Counted from the first letter of the stretch, positions 8,606 to 17,245 are shown. The stretch is DNA of 47,920 bases from a bacterium (GCA_017629215.1 JAGBXP010000007.1:1-47920); one strand, 5' to 3'. Numbers and translations are program-made. The notes: generated from the letters alone by a model not told the origin.

Positions 8606-9670
8606 TTATTTAAATGCTTGTTCTAACCATGATTGTACTAATTCGCTAGGTTTTTGTCCCATTTCTTTGAGTTCTTTATCACCAATGATTTTTTTATATG
8701 TACCAAACAACCATTCTTTTTCAGTATTAGAAAGTCCACCATTACCATTATTATATCCATTTCTCAAAACTCGAGATATTAGTGATTGTGCTTTCTTAAC
8801 CTCTAGGGTTTGTTCTACACACTTTAATCTTGCAAGTTTATATAAACCTTCTAAACAATCCTCAATATTATTACTTTCCAAGTTTATTTTTCCAGGATTT
8901 CTAATTAAAGCTCTTGCTGCCATAATATAACTTTTAGGGAATGTGTCAGCTACCACAAAGCCATCTTTACCTAAAGTTGTTAACACCTTCTTTTGTAAAG
9001 CATAAGCGTCTTTTTCTAAATAATTTTGGAAATACAGAAATTGGTCATATAATTCATCTAAATCAAAATTACGATATTTAGAAACTGCTCTTTGATATTT
9101 GTTTACATTAAACCCTTCCAGAGAAATATCTTTAGCCATTGTCTCATAGAAATCCTTATTTAATTTAAAAGATTTTAAATCTCTTCCTCTCAGATTGGAA
9201 TTTAACAACTCTTCAAAAGCTTCAGCACCCTTAGCCTTATAAAGCTTTACAAATTTATCCATATGGTCGAGTTCATGATAAAGTAGGGCAATTAAATCTT
9301 CTTTTGATTCTGGTATTTGACTAAAACTTATTTTACCTGTTACAGAGTTAAAAGAGCCTGAACCTCTTAAAAAAGGATTCTCAACAATTTTAAGAACTCC
9401 GGGATTCTCATATTTCATAGCTGTCAAGATTTCATCTTTAATCATAGTTGCTGTTTCTATCTGTGTTTTACCTTTTATGTTTAACAAACTTTTAATAAAA
9501 TCAGCTGATAAATAATCTCTAACACCACTTGCCTTAAAAACATCACAAGTAGGTGGTGGTAATCTTAAGCAATCAAAACTTGTAGGCTTTTTACATTCGC
9601 GCATAACACAATCAACAATATTTTTTGTATTTTTTTTAGTTACAATATTCATTATTGGTTTAACTACCAT
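8606..9670 (-). CDS. HExxH metallopeptidase-like protein, accessory
   Basis: The 354-residue protein has a zinc-protease motif LLYHELDHMDKF (HELDH at 132-136), and 83 residues later E219-K-D-A-Y-A-L. The second HExxH gene of this region (start 11089) has the same arrangement with E310-K-Q-A-Y-E-L, so the glutamate is a plausible third zinc ligand of a gluzincin-type site. N-terminal cysteines (C21, C26, C34, C42) are notable. No signal peptide is seen. Substrate is unknown. An AAGGAG Shine-Dalgarno supports this start, and a 17-codon leader ORF precedes it under the shared upstream module. Confidence 0.75.
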   Translation of the reverse strand: MVVKPIMNIVTKKNTKNIVDCVMRECKKPTSFDCLRLPPPTCDVFKASGVRDYLSADFIKSLLNIKGKTQIETATMIKDEILTAMKYENPGVLKIVENPFLRGSGSFNSVTGKISFSQIPESKEDLIALLYHELDHMDKFVKLYKAKGAEAFEELLNSNLRGRDLKSFKLNKDFYETMAKDISLEGFNVNKYQRAVSKYRNFDLDELYDQFLYFQNYLEKDAYALQKKVLTTLGKDGFVVADTFPKSYIMAARALIRNPGKINLESNNIEDCLEGLYKLARLKCVEQTLEVKKAQSLISRVLRNGYNNGNGGLSNTEKEWLFGTYKKIIGDKELKEMGQKPSELVQSWLEQAFK

Positions 9671-9681
9671 TAGTTGTCTCC

Positions 9682-9735
9682 TTAATTAAGTATGTAACCA
9701 GTTAATTTATAAATCATTTTACCTAAAGTTATCAT
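9682..9735 (-). CDS. 17-codon leader ORF ahead of the metallopeptidase-like gene
   Basis: ATG at 9733-9735 with AGGAG eight bases upstream encodes MITLGKMIYKLTGYILN and stops 11 bases before the next start. It lies directly behind the shared upstream module. It could be a small leader peptide for translational coupling, or a remnant N-terminus. It is out of frame with the main gene. Confidence 0.4.
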   Translation of the reverse strand: MITLGKMIYKLTGYILN

Positions 9736-9740
9736 GCAAA

Positions 9741-9832
9741 TATCTCCTAGTAATTCCCATATATTTATATAAAGTATTCTTCTTGATAAAAATTGACTAA
9801 AAATATTTGTAATGTTAAGCTTTTGTAACACA
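9741..9832 (-). promoter_or_regulatory. shared upstream module, copy 1
   Basis: On the minus strand it contains AGTCAATTTTTATC and, at the fixed spacing seen in the other copies, ACTTTATATAAATATA followed by GGGAATTACTAGGAGATAT. The rest of 9833-10069 is AT-rich with no gene seen. Confidence 0.6.
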
Positions 9833-10069
9833 AGTTTTTTATATATTTACACATTCGAAATATATACATAAATCTTATATTTATAAAGTTTCTCAAACGA
9901 ACTAAATATATTTATTTTTCTTTTAATAAAAATGATTTTGTGATTCCCAGTTCTTATGTTGTTCTTGCAATAAAATCATTAATTGGTTTGCTAACGCTTG
10001 TTAAACTCGCTACAAACTGCGTTACAGAGCGATTTTAGATTAAAATTTAATCTTCTTTTTAGCTAGTAG

Positions 10070-10450
10070 GGTGCATTTTAATGCACCAAATTAAAAAACT
10101 TTGTATCTCAATTCCTTATAGAATGTAATTTCCCAACAGTGAAAAGAAGCTTAGATACTTAATTCCACAAACAAAAAGACCGACCATCTGTCATCCTGAA
10201 AGCGTAGAAAATAAGCTTGCAAAGGTATATTTTCAAGCTGTTCAGGATCTTACAAAATTATAGTTGAAACGCTAAATTGGTTAGATTCTGAAACAAGTTC
10301 AGAATGACATAATAAGTCTTAAATCTTTTAAAACATAATTTATTGAGGAATTTGTAAAGCTTAAATCCTACCCGCACAAAATAAAAAGGACAATAACAAA
10401 TGTCATTGTCCTTTTTATGGTGGACCTTAACGTACAAGATAATACCCTTG
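10070..10450. repeat. dispersed intergenic repeat, copy A
   Basis: It starts with a GGTGCATTTTAATGCACC palindrome, shares CTCAATTCCTTATAGAATGT with copies B and C, contains a GTCATCCTGAA/TTCAGGATC-type unit and ends in a perfect 12-bp-stem hairpin (10383-10394 with 10405-10416). GGTGGACCTTAACGTACAAG follows, identical to copy B. It is non-coding. Confidence 0.75.
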
Positions 10451-10657
10451 ATTTTGCAAAGCCTTACATAGTCTTACTTTAAGCCCATATTTACACCTGC
10501 ATTTTTTGCTTAAGGCTATTTTTAATATTTACCCCCGAAAAAATGCATATCCTCAAACCCACTGATAGCTTAAAAATTAAAAAAGAGGAAAAATTACAAA
10601 AATTACATTTTTTGCAAAAATTTTTATATCAATTAAATGTTATATAGACACAGCTTA

Positions 10658-10685
10658 ACCCTTATAATATGATAGTTGTAAGGGT
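10658..10685 (+). promoter_or_regulatory. -10 element within a dyad, candidate toxin promoter
   Basis: TATAAT at 10663-10668 lies inside an inverted repeat, ACCCTTA (10658-10664) and TAAGGGT (10679-10685). The -35 is weak. The dyad could be an operator or the 5' stem of the mRNA. Confidence 0.5.
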
Positions 10686-10754
10686 AGTACCACCAGCCTT
10701 CGCCCACACACGTATTTTACTAAGAAATCGGTGGCGAGGAAGGAGGGTAACGCT

Positions 10755-10829
10755 ATGTTTGACAAAATAATAATGCTATTACTAGCATTTGCGATTGTAG
10801 TAATAGCATTGAATTTATTCAAACTATAG
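10755..10829 (+). CDS. 24-residue membrane peptide, candidate type I toxin
   Basis: GGAGGG stands eight bases before an ATG that encodes MFDKIIMLLLAFAIVVIAL ending NLFKL. This is one hydrophobic helix with charged ends. Size and layout resemble TxpA/BsrG/Fst and the putative holin-like toxins, which damage the membrane when overproduced. The leader (10686-10740) can fold (CCACC with GGTGG, TTCGCC with GGCGAG, CCTTC with GAAGG near the Shine-Dalgarno), as in type I toxin mRNAs. The coding region holds a perfect 13-bp inverted repeat (10772-10784 with 10798-10810). An opposing promoter lies just downstream. The toxin role is inference. Confidence 0.6.
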   Translation: MFDKIIMLLLAFAIVVIALNLFKL

Positions 10830-10881
10830 GGTACTAAGTCAAGCCTCAGAGAAGTTGCATTTCTTTGGGGCTTGCCCCTAT
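10765..10881 (-). ncRNA. candidate antisense RNA to the membrane-peptide mRNA
   Basis: From the promoter at 10888-10916 a minus-strand transcript would start near 10881. It would begin with a GGGGCAAGCCCC hairpin, cross the 14-bp stem at 10840-10874 and reach the 13-bp inverted repeat inside the peptide gene. On this strand that repeat is followed by ATTATTATTTTG and could act as a terminator. It would cover the toxin 3' half. Ends are estimates. Confidence 0.4.
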
Positions 10882-10887
10882 GTTTAC

Positions 10888-10916
10888 ATTATTTACGATT
10901 AACTCCTTTTTGTCAA
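10888..10916 (-). promoter_or_regulatory. strong antisense promoter
   Basis: On the minus strand TTGACA (10911-10916), a 17-base spacer and AATAAT (10888-10893). No gene on this strand follows, which fits an RNA product. Confidence 0.6.
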
Positions 10917-10930
10917 TACTAGCGTGTTAT

Positions 10931-11085
10931 ATATAAAACTCTTCAATATCTGGTCTTGCGAAATCTCAATTGGAAGAAAATAAAACTATGAATTGTTAAG
11001 TTCTTGTAATAAAAATCTCAAAATTAAGCAATTTTGACGTATAAAAAGACTTTATATAAATATACGGGAATATTATGGGGATATA
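10931..11085 (+). promoter_or_regulatory. shared upstream module, copy 2
   Basis: About 150 bases closely match copy 3 (15712-15860). AAGCAATTTTGACG is followed at fixed distance by ACTTTATATAAATATA and GGGAATATTATGGGGATAT. The GGGG (11077-11080) serves as Shine-Dalgarno for the gene at 11089. Confidence 0.7.
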
Positions 11086-11088
11086 GTT

Positions 11089-12219
11089 TTGGCATCAAAA
11101 GTTGATAGCTTAAATATTGTTTCAAATGCAAAACCGTTATCTGTTGTTTCTAAGCTACAAAATAACAACAATATTGCAGTGTTTGAAAATAAAAGTTCTA
11201 AATCTAATATTGATGAGTTTACCTTTTCAAATGCTAATTGCAATCCAGAGCTAGAAGAAAAAGCTAATAATAAGAGAAAATGGTTAATTGGTGCAGGCAT
11301 TATATTAGGAACTGTGGCTATTGGGGTAGCTAGTTATTTATTTTTTAAAAAAGCACCTAAAAATATTCTCAAACCACAAATATCAGATACTAATCCTCAA
11401 ATAAATTCTCTAATACATGATATGACAGATTTTTTAACTGTTAATAAAGGTAAGCATATTGGTTCAGATGATATTGTTAATATTTTCAAAAAGCATCAGC
11501 CTGATATTAATTTAAACGTTATAGATGATGTTGTAGAAAACTCTTTTGGAATATTCTCGTCAGGCGCAATAGCATCATCAGGGGTTAAGACAGCTGAAGA
11601 TTTATCGCGATATACATCTTATAATATGACAATGAGCTCAAAATCTTTTATGGATAAACTAAAAAAAATATTACACATAAAAAATAATAAAAAAGAATTC
11701 TATGTTACCAATTCTTTTGCTGAGAATTTATTACATGAAAGCATACATGTAATGCAACAAATAACAAAACCTACTCAATTGGCTTATCAAAGAACATTAC
11801 AGTCTTCCTTACCTAGCAAAGGTGGATGGATAAGAGGATTTAATATTGATAATGCTCTTACATATCAAGATTTAGTTTATAAAGAAGAATTATTTTTTAA
11901 TAAAAATAAATTTATTAAAAAACTTATGCAACGAATTAGAACACCTTATTATATGAAAGATAAAGAAGAAATGGTTGCAGTACAGCTTAAACAATTAATA
12001 AGAGAAGCTCAAGCAGAAAAACAAGCATATGAGTTAGGGAAATTAAGTCAATTACGATATAAATTCCCTAGTTTATCACAGAATAAAGGGATAGATGCTT
12101 ATTTTCAAAAAAGAGCAATAAAATCTGCTGACGGATTTAAATGGGGCGATAAAATAGAAATGATGAAAAAAGAATATTTTAATCTTATTCAAGAGATACG
12201 CAAAAATCATGTTATTTAA
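11089..12219 (+). CDS. membrane-anchored HExxH metallopeptidase-like protein
   Basis: The 376-residue protein starts with a TTG placed eight bases after GGGG. Residues 1-63 are polar. One membrane helix spans ~65-86 (WLIGAGIILGTVAIGVASYL), followed by basic residues. The rest carries LLHESIHVMQQ (HESIH, 216-220) and E310-K-Q-A-Y-E-L, the same HExxH plus ExxAYxL pair as in the gene at 8606. Catalysis is plausible and the substrate unknown. It is a single gene between the shared upstream module and repeat copy B. It could be a surface or host-directed protein, which is inference only. Confidence 0.75.
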   Translation: MASKVDSLNIVSNAKPLSVVSKLQNNNNIAVFENKSSKSNIDEFTFSNANCNPELEEKANNKRKWLIGAGIILGTVAIGVASYLFFKKAPKNILKPQISDTNPQINSLIHDMTDFLTVNKGKHIGSDDIVNIFKKHQPDINLNVIDDVVENSFGIFSSGAIASSGVKTAEDLSRYTSYNMTMSSKSFMDKLKKILHIKNNKKEFYVTNSFAENLLHESIHVMQQITKPTQLAYQRTLQSSLPSKGGWIRGFNIDNALTYQDLVYKEELFFNKNKFIKKLMQRIRTPYYMKDKEEMVAVQLKQLIREAQAEKQAYELGKLSQLRYKFPSLSQNKGIDAYFQKRAIKSADGFKWGDKIEMMKKEYFNLIQEIRKNHVI

Positions 12220-12254
12220 TTTTTTATAAAAGCTACTATGGTATAAATATTTAT

Positions 12255-12575
12255 CCCAAATCAAAAAATTTGCATCTCAATTCCTTATAGAATGTAATTT
12301 TCGAACCGTTGAAAGGGTTATAAATAGTTAATTCCACAAACAAAAAGACCGATATTCCTGTCGTCCTGAACTTGTTTCAGGACCTTATCGGCCAATAGTA
12401 AATCTACCAACTTGTAAGATGCTGAAATAAATTCAGCATGACAAGGCAAAACCTCTTTAAAATATAATTTGTTGAGAGTTTTATTTAGCTCAAACCCTAC
12501 CCTTGCAAAATAAAAAACCGAATAACAGATGTCATTCGGTTTTTCGTGGTGGACCTTAACGTACAAGATAACACC
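12255..12575. repeat. dispersed intergenic repeat, copy B
   Basis: It shares CTCAATTCCTTATAGAATGT, a GTCCTGAACTTGTTTCAGGA unit and a GCTGAAATAAATTCAGC unit with copy C. It ends in a hairpin with stem AAAAACCGAAT/ATTCGGTTTTT (12513-12544) whose loop nearly equals copy A while the stem differs. The remaining 12576-12736 holds only the leader of the next gene. Confidence 0.75.
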
Positions 12576-12736
12576 TATAGTTCTGAAAAATGCTGTATAA
12601 CCTAGCTTTGAGCTCACACTTACTACTGCATATTTTTTTAATTTTTAACCTTATAAAGTTTTCTAGCCCAACTAGGGGATAGCCAAAAGTACTATGTCTT
12701 TATTATTATCAAGAAAGTTAAGAAAGGAATTAAGAT

Positions 12737-13375
12737 ATGGACAAAAAAGTATCAATATACATAGTAGAAGATTATCTTTTAGCAAGAATAACTTGTAGAA
12801 AAGCTTTAGAACAATTTAATGATTTAGAAATAAAAAATGATTTTGAAACTGCTGAAGAATGTATTGAAGCATTAGAGAAAAATCCTGTAGATGTAATTTT
12901 AATGGACATTGGCTTACCTTACATGACAGGGGTTGAAGCTACAAAAATAATAAAAGAAAAGTATCCAAACACAAAAATTATAATGTTGACTTCTCATGAC
13001 AATCAAGAAGAAATCATTTCTAGCCTTGCATCAGGTGCCAACGCTTATGCGCTAAAAGATATTTCCGTAGAAGATTTACATGACGCTATTCTTAATACAA
13101 ATAAAGGTTGTATCTGGATTCATCCAAAAATCGCATCTATCATTAACCATACATTTGTTAATGCAAAACTAATACCAAAAGAAGATTTTAATTTAACAAG
13201 CAGAGAAAAAGAAGTTTTAGAGCTTCTCACTCAAGGTTTATCAAATACTGAAATTGCAGAGAAATTAATTATTAGCACACATACTGCAAAAGCTCACGTA
13301 TGTAATATCTTAACAAAACTGTCTGTAACAGATAGGGTTCAAGCTGCAGTTAAAGCAACAAAATATGATTTATAA
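12737..13375 (+). CDS. NarL/FixJ-type response regulator
   Basis: The 212-residue DNA-binding regulator has a receiver domain (~4-122) with E11/D12, the phosphoacceptor D57 (DVILMDIGLP), T85 and K107, then a LuxR-type helix-turn-helix (LTSREKEVLELLTQGLSNTE, ~153-207). It is followed after 11 bases by a histidine kinase gene that is its obvious partner. Target genes are unknown. It sits among the genes that share the upstream module, so regulating them is a possibility but only inference. Confidence 0.92.
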   Translation: MDKKVSIYIVEDYLLARITCRKALEQFNDLEIKNDFETAEECIEALEKNPVDVILMDIGLPYMTGVEATKIIKEKYPNTKIIMLTSHDNQEEIISSLASGANAYALKDISVEDLHDAILNTNKGCIWIHPKIASIINHTFVNAKLIPKEDFNLTSREKEVLELLTQGLSNTEIAEKLIISTHTAKAHVCNILTKLSVTDRVQAAVKATKYDL

Positions 13376-13386
13376 GGAAGCTCTTA

Positions 13387-14994
13387 ATGACTAAATTTGT
13401 TAAAAAACCTTTTGTATTCAAATATAAGAATTTTATACAAGCAATAATTGCGATGCTTATTGTATTCATATCTTGGCATCCAAAAGTATATCTACACCCT
13501 ATAACTGTTACGATTTTAATTTGCACTTGTTATACACTACACACTTATATTGAAAACCAAAGAACATTAAAGAAATTACAACATAAATATTCTAAGCAAG
13601 AAGAAATTATTTTTGCATTATACAAAAATGCAGAAGAACTGATTGCCTATCGTGATATAAACGGCAATTATATTTATTGTAACCCTCAATATCTCAAAAC
13701 TTTCAATTTATCAATGGACAAAGTTAGAGGAAAATATTCTTATGATTTTTTACCACCAAAAGATGCTAAAGCATTAAAAGAAATTAATAAAAAAGTTCTT
13801 AAAGGCAATTCTGTAAACAAAACTATTGTAATGGGCTATAACGAACAAAAGTATGATTTGTTAATAACACCAATTATTGTAGATGATGAAATTGAAGGTA
13901 CTTTGACAATTGCTAAAAATATTACGCAAACAGAATTTTTACAAAAAGAACTTGAACGAAAAGAGCAAATGTTAAGGTCGATTTTAGATGGAATGCCTGT
14001 TGCGACATATTTGAAGGATTTGAATGGTAATATTACTTACGAAAACTCAATGGCTAAAGATTTCTTGGGTTTATCTGATTCAGAATTTGCAAATAAATGG
14101 GATTATGAAGCTAATCGTGTTAATGAAATTGCAAAAGAAGATAATGAAATTTTAAATAAAAGAACTTGCATTAGCCGTGATAAGAGAATTACACTAAATA
14201 ATAATGACACTAGATGGTTCAATGTTACTAAATGTCCAATTTACGATAATAATAAAAATATTACAGGGATTTTATGTGTTGCTAGAGATATAGAGCTTGA
14301 GAAAAAAGCACAAGACCAAAGAGAAACTTATGTAGCGACTTTAACACATGATTTAAAGACTCCTACAATTGCTCAAATAAAAGCTTTAGATTTATTATTA
14401 GCAAATACAATGGGAGAGCTTAATAAAGACCAAAGAGATATGATGATTTTGGTTAAAGAATCTTGTACTTATATGCATGAAATGCTTTCAAATTTATTAA
14501 GTACTTATAGATATGAAAATGGTGATTACACATTAAATTTAGAAAATTCTAATATTTTAGAACTCATTGAGGATGTCGGACAAGAATTAGAATCTTTGTT
14601 AAAAGAGAAAAATATCAAAGTTCGTATCCAGGCTCCAGAAAATGTTGAGAACTTAAGATTTGATAGGATGCAAATAAAAAGAGTTTTGGTAAATCTAGTA
14701 GGAAATGCTATTACGTATGCTTATAATGATACTGATATTGAAGTTGCAGTATTGAAAGAAAAAGAATTTGTAAAAGTACAAATAGCTAGTGCTAGTCCAT
14801 ATATTAATCCTTCTTTACTAAAGAATTTATTCGAAAAATATGTAACCCATGCTGCTAAGTATAATAAAATTGGTGTTGGGTTAGGATTATATTTATCAAA
14901 ACAAATAGTAAATGCTCATAATGGAGAAATAGGAGCAATAAGCTTTGAAGAAAATAGAAATATTTTTGAATTTACTATTCCGTATGATTTATAA
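13387..14994 (+). CDS. membrane-bound PAS histidine kinase
   Basis: The 535-residue sensor kinase has two short N-terminal membrane helices (~13-55), two PAS domains (~62-178 and ~190-305), a HisKA domain with H321 (TLTHDLKTP, a cyanobacteria-like H-box) and a HATPase domain with the N box (VNLVGNAITYA) and G box (GVGLGLYLSKQIVNAHNGEIG). The very short external loop suggests that the signal is read by the cytoplasmic PAS domains. It pairs with the response regulator just upstream and ends at a bidirectional terminator. Confidence 0.92.
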   Translation: MTKFVKKPFVFKYKNFIQAIIAMLIVFISWHPKVYLHPITVTILICTCYTLHTYIENQRTLKKLQHKYSKQEEIIFALYKNAEELIAYRDINGNYIYCNPQYLKTFNLSMDKVRGKYSYDFLPPKDAKALKEINKKVLKGNSVNKTIVMGYNEQKYDLLITPIIVDDEIEGTLTIAKNITQTEFLQKELERKEQMLRSILDGMPVATYLKDLNGNITYENSMAKDFLGLSDSEFANKWDYEANRVNEIAKEDNEILNKRTCISRDKRITLNNNDTRWFNVTKCPIYDNNKNITGILCVARDIELEKKAQDQRETYVATLTHDLKTPTIAQIKALDLLLANTMGELNKDQRDMMILVKESCTYMHEMLSNLLSTYRYENGDYTLNLENSNILELIEDVGQELESLLKEKNIKVRIQAPENVENLRFDRMQIKRVLVNLVGNAITYAYNDTDIEVAVLKEKEFVKVQIASASPYINPSLLKNLFEKYVTHAAKYNKIGVGLGLYLSKQIVNAHNGEIGAISFEENRNIFEFTIPYDL

Positions 14995-15019
14995 AAAAAA
15001 GAAATGTTGTTCATATAAA

Positions 15020-15054
15020 CAAAAGAAGCTTGTTTAAAAACAAGCTTCTTTTTA
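15020..15054. terminator. bidirectional terminator between kinase and rubrerythrin genes
   Basis: AGAAGCTTGTTT and AAACAAGCTTCT form a 12-bp stem with T runs on either strand. It serves the convergent genes on both sides. Confidence 0.9.
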
Positions 15055-15066
15055 ATTATTGCAAAA

Positions 15067-15606
15067 TTAATAATTTTTTGGTTTTTCAAAGAAAAAGCTT
15101 TTTGGATGTGCACATACTGGACATACTTCAACTGCATTTTTACCTTCATAGGCAAAACCACAGTTTCCACATTCCCAAACAATTGTATTATCTTTTTCAA
15201 AAACAATACCATCTTTGATATTAGCGAATAATTTTCTATATCTTTCTTCGTGGTCTTTTTCTATTTTAGCAACATTTTCAAACAATAATGCTATATCGTT
15301 AAAACCTTCTTCACGAGCTTCTTTTGCAAATGTTGCATACATATCAGTCCACTCGTAGTTTTCACCATTAGCAGCATCTTCAAGGTTTGTTAAGGTATCA
15401 GCAACTTTACCACCATGAAGTAATTTAAACCAAATTTTAGCGTGTTCTTTTTCGTTATTAGCAGTTTCTTCAAAAATTCTGCTAATTTGAACATAACCAT
15501 CTTTTTTTGCTTGAGCTGCATAGTAAGTATATTTATTGCGAGCTTGAGATTCGCCAGCAAATGCTTCCATTAAATTTTTCTCAGTTTTACTACCTTTTAA
15601 TTCCAT
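15067..15606 (-). CDS. rbr: rubrerythrin
   Basis: Rubrerythrin reduces hydrogen peroxide in anaerobes, using a di-iron site and a rubredoxin-type iron. The 179-residue product has the four-helix ferritin-like domain with ExxR ([13 protein letters not shown]) and [12 protein letters not shown] ligands, and a C-terminal rubredoxin domain with CGNCG and CPVCAHP (~145-179). Length is slightly below the usual ~190. An AAGGAG site precedes the ATG. It supports an anaerobic lifestyle. Confidence 0.96.
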   Translation of the reverse strand: MELKGSKTEKNLMEAFAGESQARNKYTYYAAQAKKDGYVQISRIFEETANNEKEHAKIWFKLLHGGKVADTLTNLEDAANGENYEWTDMYATFAKEAREEGFNDIALLFENVAKIEKDHEERYRKLFANIKDGIVFEKDNTIVWECGNCGFAYEGKNAVEVCPVCAHPKSFFFEKPKNY

Positions 15607-15711
15607 AATATAAAACTCCTTTCTTTCTATTAATAATAAACTTTTATTATTTTATTGTAAACCAATTTTTTTGTAAATTTATACTACTCAACCTGAACAT
15701 TTTTATAAATA

Positions 15712-15860
15712 AAATTCATCTATATCTGGTTTTGCAGAATCCCAATCGGAAGAAAGTGATGCGTAGAATTGTTAAATTCTTGTAACAAAATTTTCAAAAT
15801 CAAGCAATTTTGCTAAACAGAAAGACTTTATATAAATATACGGGAATATTATGGGGATAT
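15712..15860 (+). promoter_or_regulatory. shared upstream module, copy 3
   Basis: It matches copy 2 over ~150 bases: CTATATCTGGTTTTGC, then GGAAGAAA, TTGTAACAAAATTTTC, AAGCAATTTTGC, and 27 bases after the AAGC start the box TATATAAATATACGGG. GGGGATAT gives the Shine-Dalgarno of the following ATG. Confidence 0.7.
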
Positions 15861-15864
15861 TTTA

Positions 15865-15942
15865 ATGGCTTATTTTACTTTAATAAAAAATATATTATCA
15901 AGTCCTAAATTATCATTAGCAGTACTTCGCTCAAAATTTTAA
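15865..15942 (+). CDS. 25-codon ORF in frame with and abutting the next gene
   Basis: ATG at 15865 follows the module Shine-Dalgarno at normal distance and encodes MAYFTLIKNILSSPKLSLAV ending LRSKF. The TAA at 15940-15942 is immediately followed by an in-frame ATG. Either this is a leader peptide coupled by TAAATG, or the true N-terminus of the next gene cut by a nonsense codon. Confidence 0.4.
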   Translation: MAYFTLIKNILSSPKLSLAVLRSKF

Positions 15943-16692
15943 ATGTTTAAATATAAGAAAAATTGTTTTAATTCTAGTACATTAGAAAAACTTTTAACAC
16001 CTGAATATACATATAAAGGAAATAAACCAAATACAATATTTTGTATAGATAAAAAAACGAAAGCACCAATAGAAATTTCTGTGAAAACTGAAAAACATAC
16101 CTTTGGAAGAACTACTCAAGAAACTTATAGCTTTTATGATCAAAAAGGGCAGAAAGTAGGAGAAAAAAGATTTGGCATCGAAATGCATCCAAATTTAGGA
16201 AACTCTATGCAAACAGGGACAATGCAAAATTTTTCTGATGATATAATAGGAATTGGTATTCGAGGGGATCAAATTCAAATTGAACGAGCCTTAGATTTAG
16301 GTATTACAAAAATACCAAGAGAGGCTGCAGCACAAGCAACATTGTTTCATACTAAAATGGGATTTTTGCCTATAGAAACAGAACTCGTACCAGTATCTTC
16401 ATACAAAATGGCAAAAAGAAAAATGCAAAATTTTGATATAGCTTGGAACTATAAAACTGAATCAAAAGCAAAACCAATCATTCAGTTTAAGAACGGACAA
16501 TTTTATCTTGATTTGAATAGAACAAATGCATATAATAATTTGCAAGAAGCGCAAAGCTTATGTCAATCAAACAACAAAACAAGAATTAATTTTAGAGGAA
16601 ATTCAACAGAACTTGAATTAGCCAAAAGCCAATTGATGAAATGGCAAAAATTAATTGGTAAAAATTTTATTACACATAACTTATATGGATAA
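15943..16692 (+). CDS. GNAT-like protein, accessory, function unknown
   Basis: The 249-residue protein has a stretch suggestive of an acetyltransferase core: IGIRGDQIQIERALDLGITK followed by AAAQATLFHTKMGFLPIE, like GNAT helix and HxKxGF ends. The remaining sequence is not recognised. There is no signal peptide. The start is uncertain because a 25-codon in-frame ORF with the only good Shine-Dalgarno directly precedes it. It is under shared module copy 3 and followed by repeat copy C. An N-acetyltransferase role is a guess. Confidence 0.65.
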   Translation: MFKYKKNCFNSSTLEKLLTPEYTYKGNKPNTIFCIDKKTKAPIEISVKTEKHTFGRTTQETYSFYDQKGQKVGEKRFGIEMHPNLGNSMQTGTMQNFSDDIIGIGIRGDQIQIERALDLGITKIPREAAAQATLFHTKMGFLPIETELVPVSSYKMAKRKMQNFDIAWNYKTESKAKPIIQFKNGQFYLDLNRTNAYNNLQEAQSLCQSNNKTRINFRGNSTELELAKSQLMKWQKLIGKNFITHNLYG

Positions 16693-16840
16693 GCTAATGA
16701 ATCGTGTCTTGGTTCAATAAAATAAATAATGACAGGTTAGTTTATTAGAGGAGGGAAAGCGTTAGCATCCCTACCAAAATTTTTAAACGATGGGCACATT
16801 TAATTTTGTCCACCCTACCTTTATTGCATCATTTTGAGTT

Positions 16841-17150
16841 GCGTAGTGTGCAATTTATTGCACCGAATCAAAAAACTTCGCATCTTAATTCCTTATAGAA
16901 TGTAATTTTCGAACCGTTGAAAGGGTTATAAATACTTAATTTTACAAACAAAAAGACCGACAATATTGTCGTCCTGAACTTGTTTCAGGACCTTATCAGC
17001 CAATAGTAAATCTACCAATTTGTAAAATGCTGAAATAAATTCAGCATGACAAAAGGGATAAATCTTTTAAAATATAATTTGTCGGGTGGTTTTTAAAGCT
17101 AAAAACTTAGCAAAAACAAACAAAAAGACCGATTTTAAAATCGGTCTTTG
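16841..17150. repeat. dispersed intergenic repeat, copy C
   Basis: It starts with a GTGCAATTTATTGCAC palindrome, shares CTTAATTCCTTATAGAATGT, the GTCCTGAACTTGTTTCAGGA unit and the GCTGAAATAAATTCAGC unit with copy B. It ends in a perfect 26-bp palindrome (17124-17149) that also serves as the original tRNA-Ala terminator on the minus strand. Just upstream (16789-16815) is a GGGCACATTT...TGTCCACC hairpin, also found near 47140. Nothing else is seen in 16693-16840. Confidence 0.75.
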
Positions 17151-17155
17151 TATGT

Positions 17156-17203
17156 AATGGTGGAGGATAGGAGATTCGAACTCCTGACCCCCTGCGTGCA
17201 AAG
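17156..17203 (-). other. attL: 3' fragment of tRNA-Ala
   Basis: The 48 bases are identical to the right copy. They include the CCA end (TGG at 17158-17160), T arm and part of the anticodon arm. After GCAAAG the sequence departs from tRNA. Confidence 0.92.
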
Positions 17204-17245
17204 TGAAAATAACTCATTTTCAGCATTTTTCAACTTTTATCACAA

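Noticed and set aside
12318..12617. 99-codon minus-strand ORF within repeat copy B
   Set aside because: Its translation (CHAEFISAS and similar) is the well-known artefact of palindromic GTCATGCTGAA repeats, and it spans the repeat's hairpins. No Shine-Dalgarno.
12576..12736. Possible riboswitch before the response regulator (CTAGCCCAACTAGGGG stretch)
   Set aside because: No c-di-GMP or other riboswitch signature could be matched, and only one short helix is apparent.
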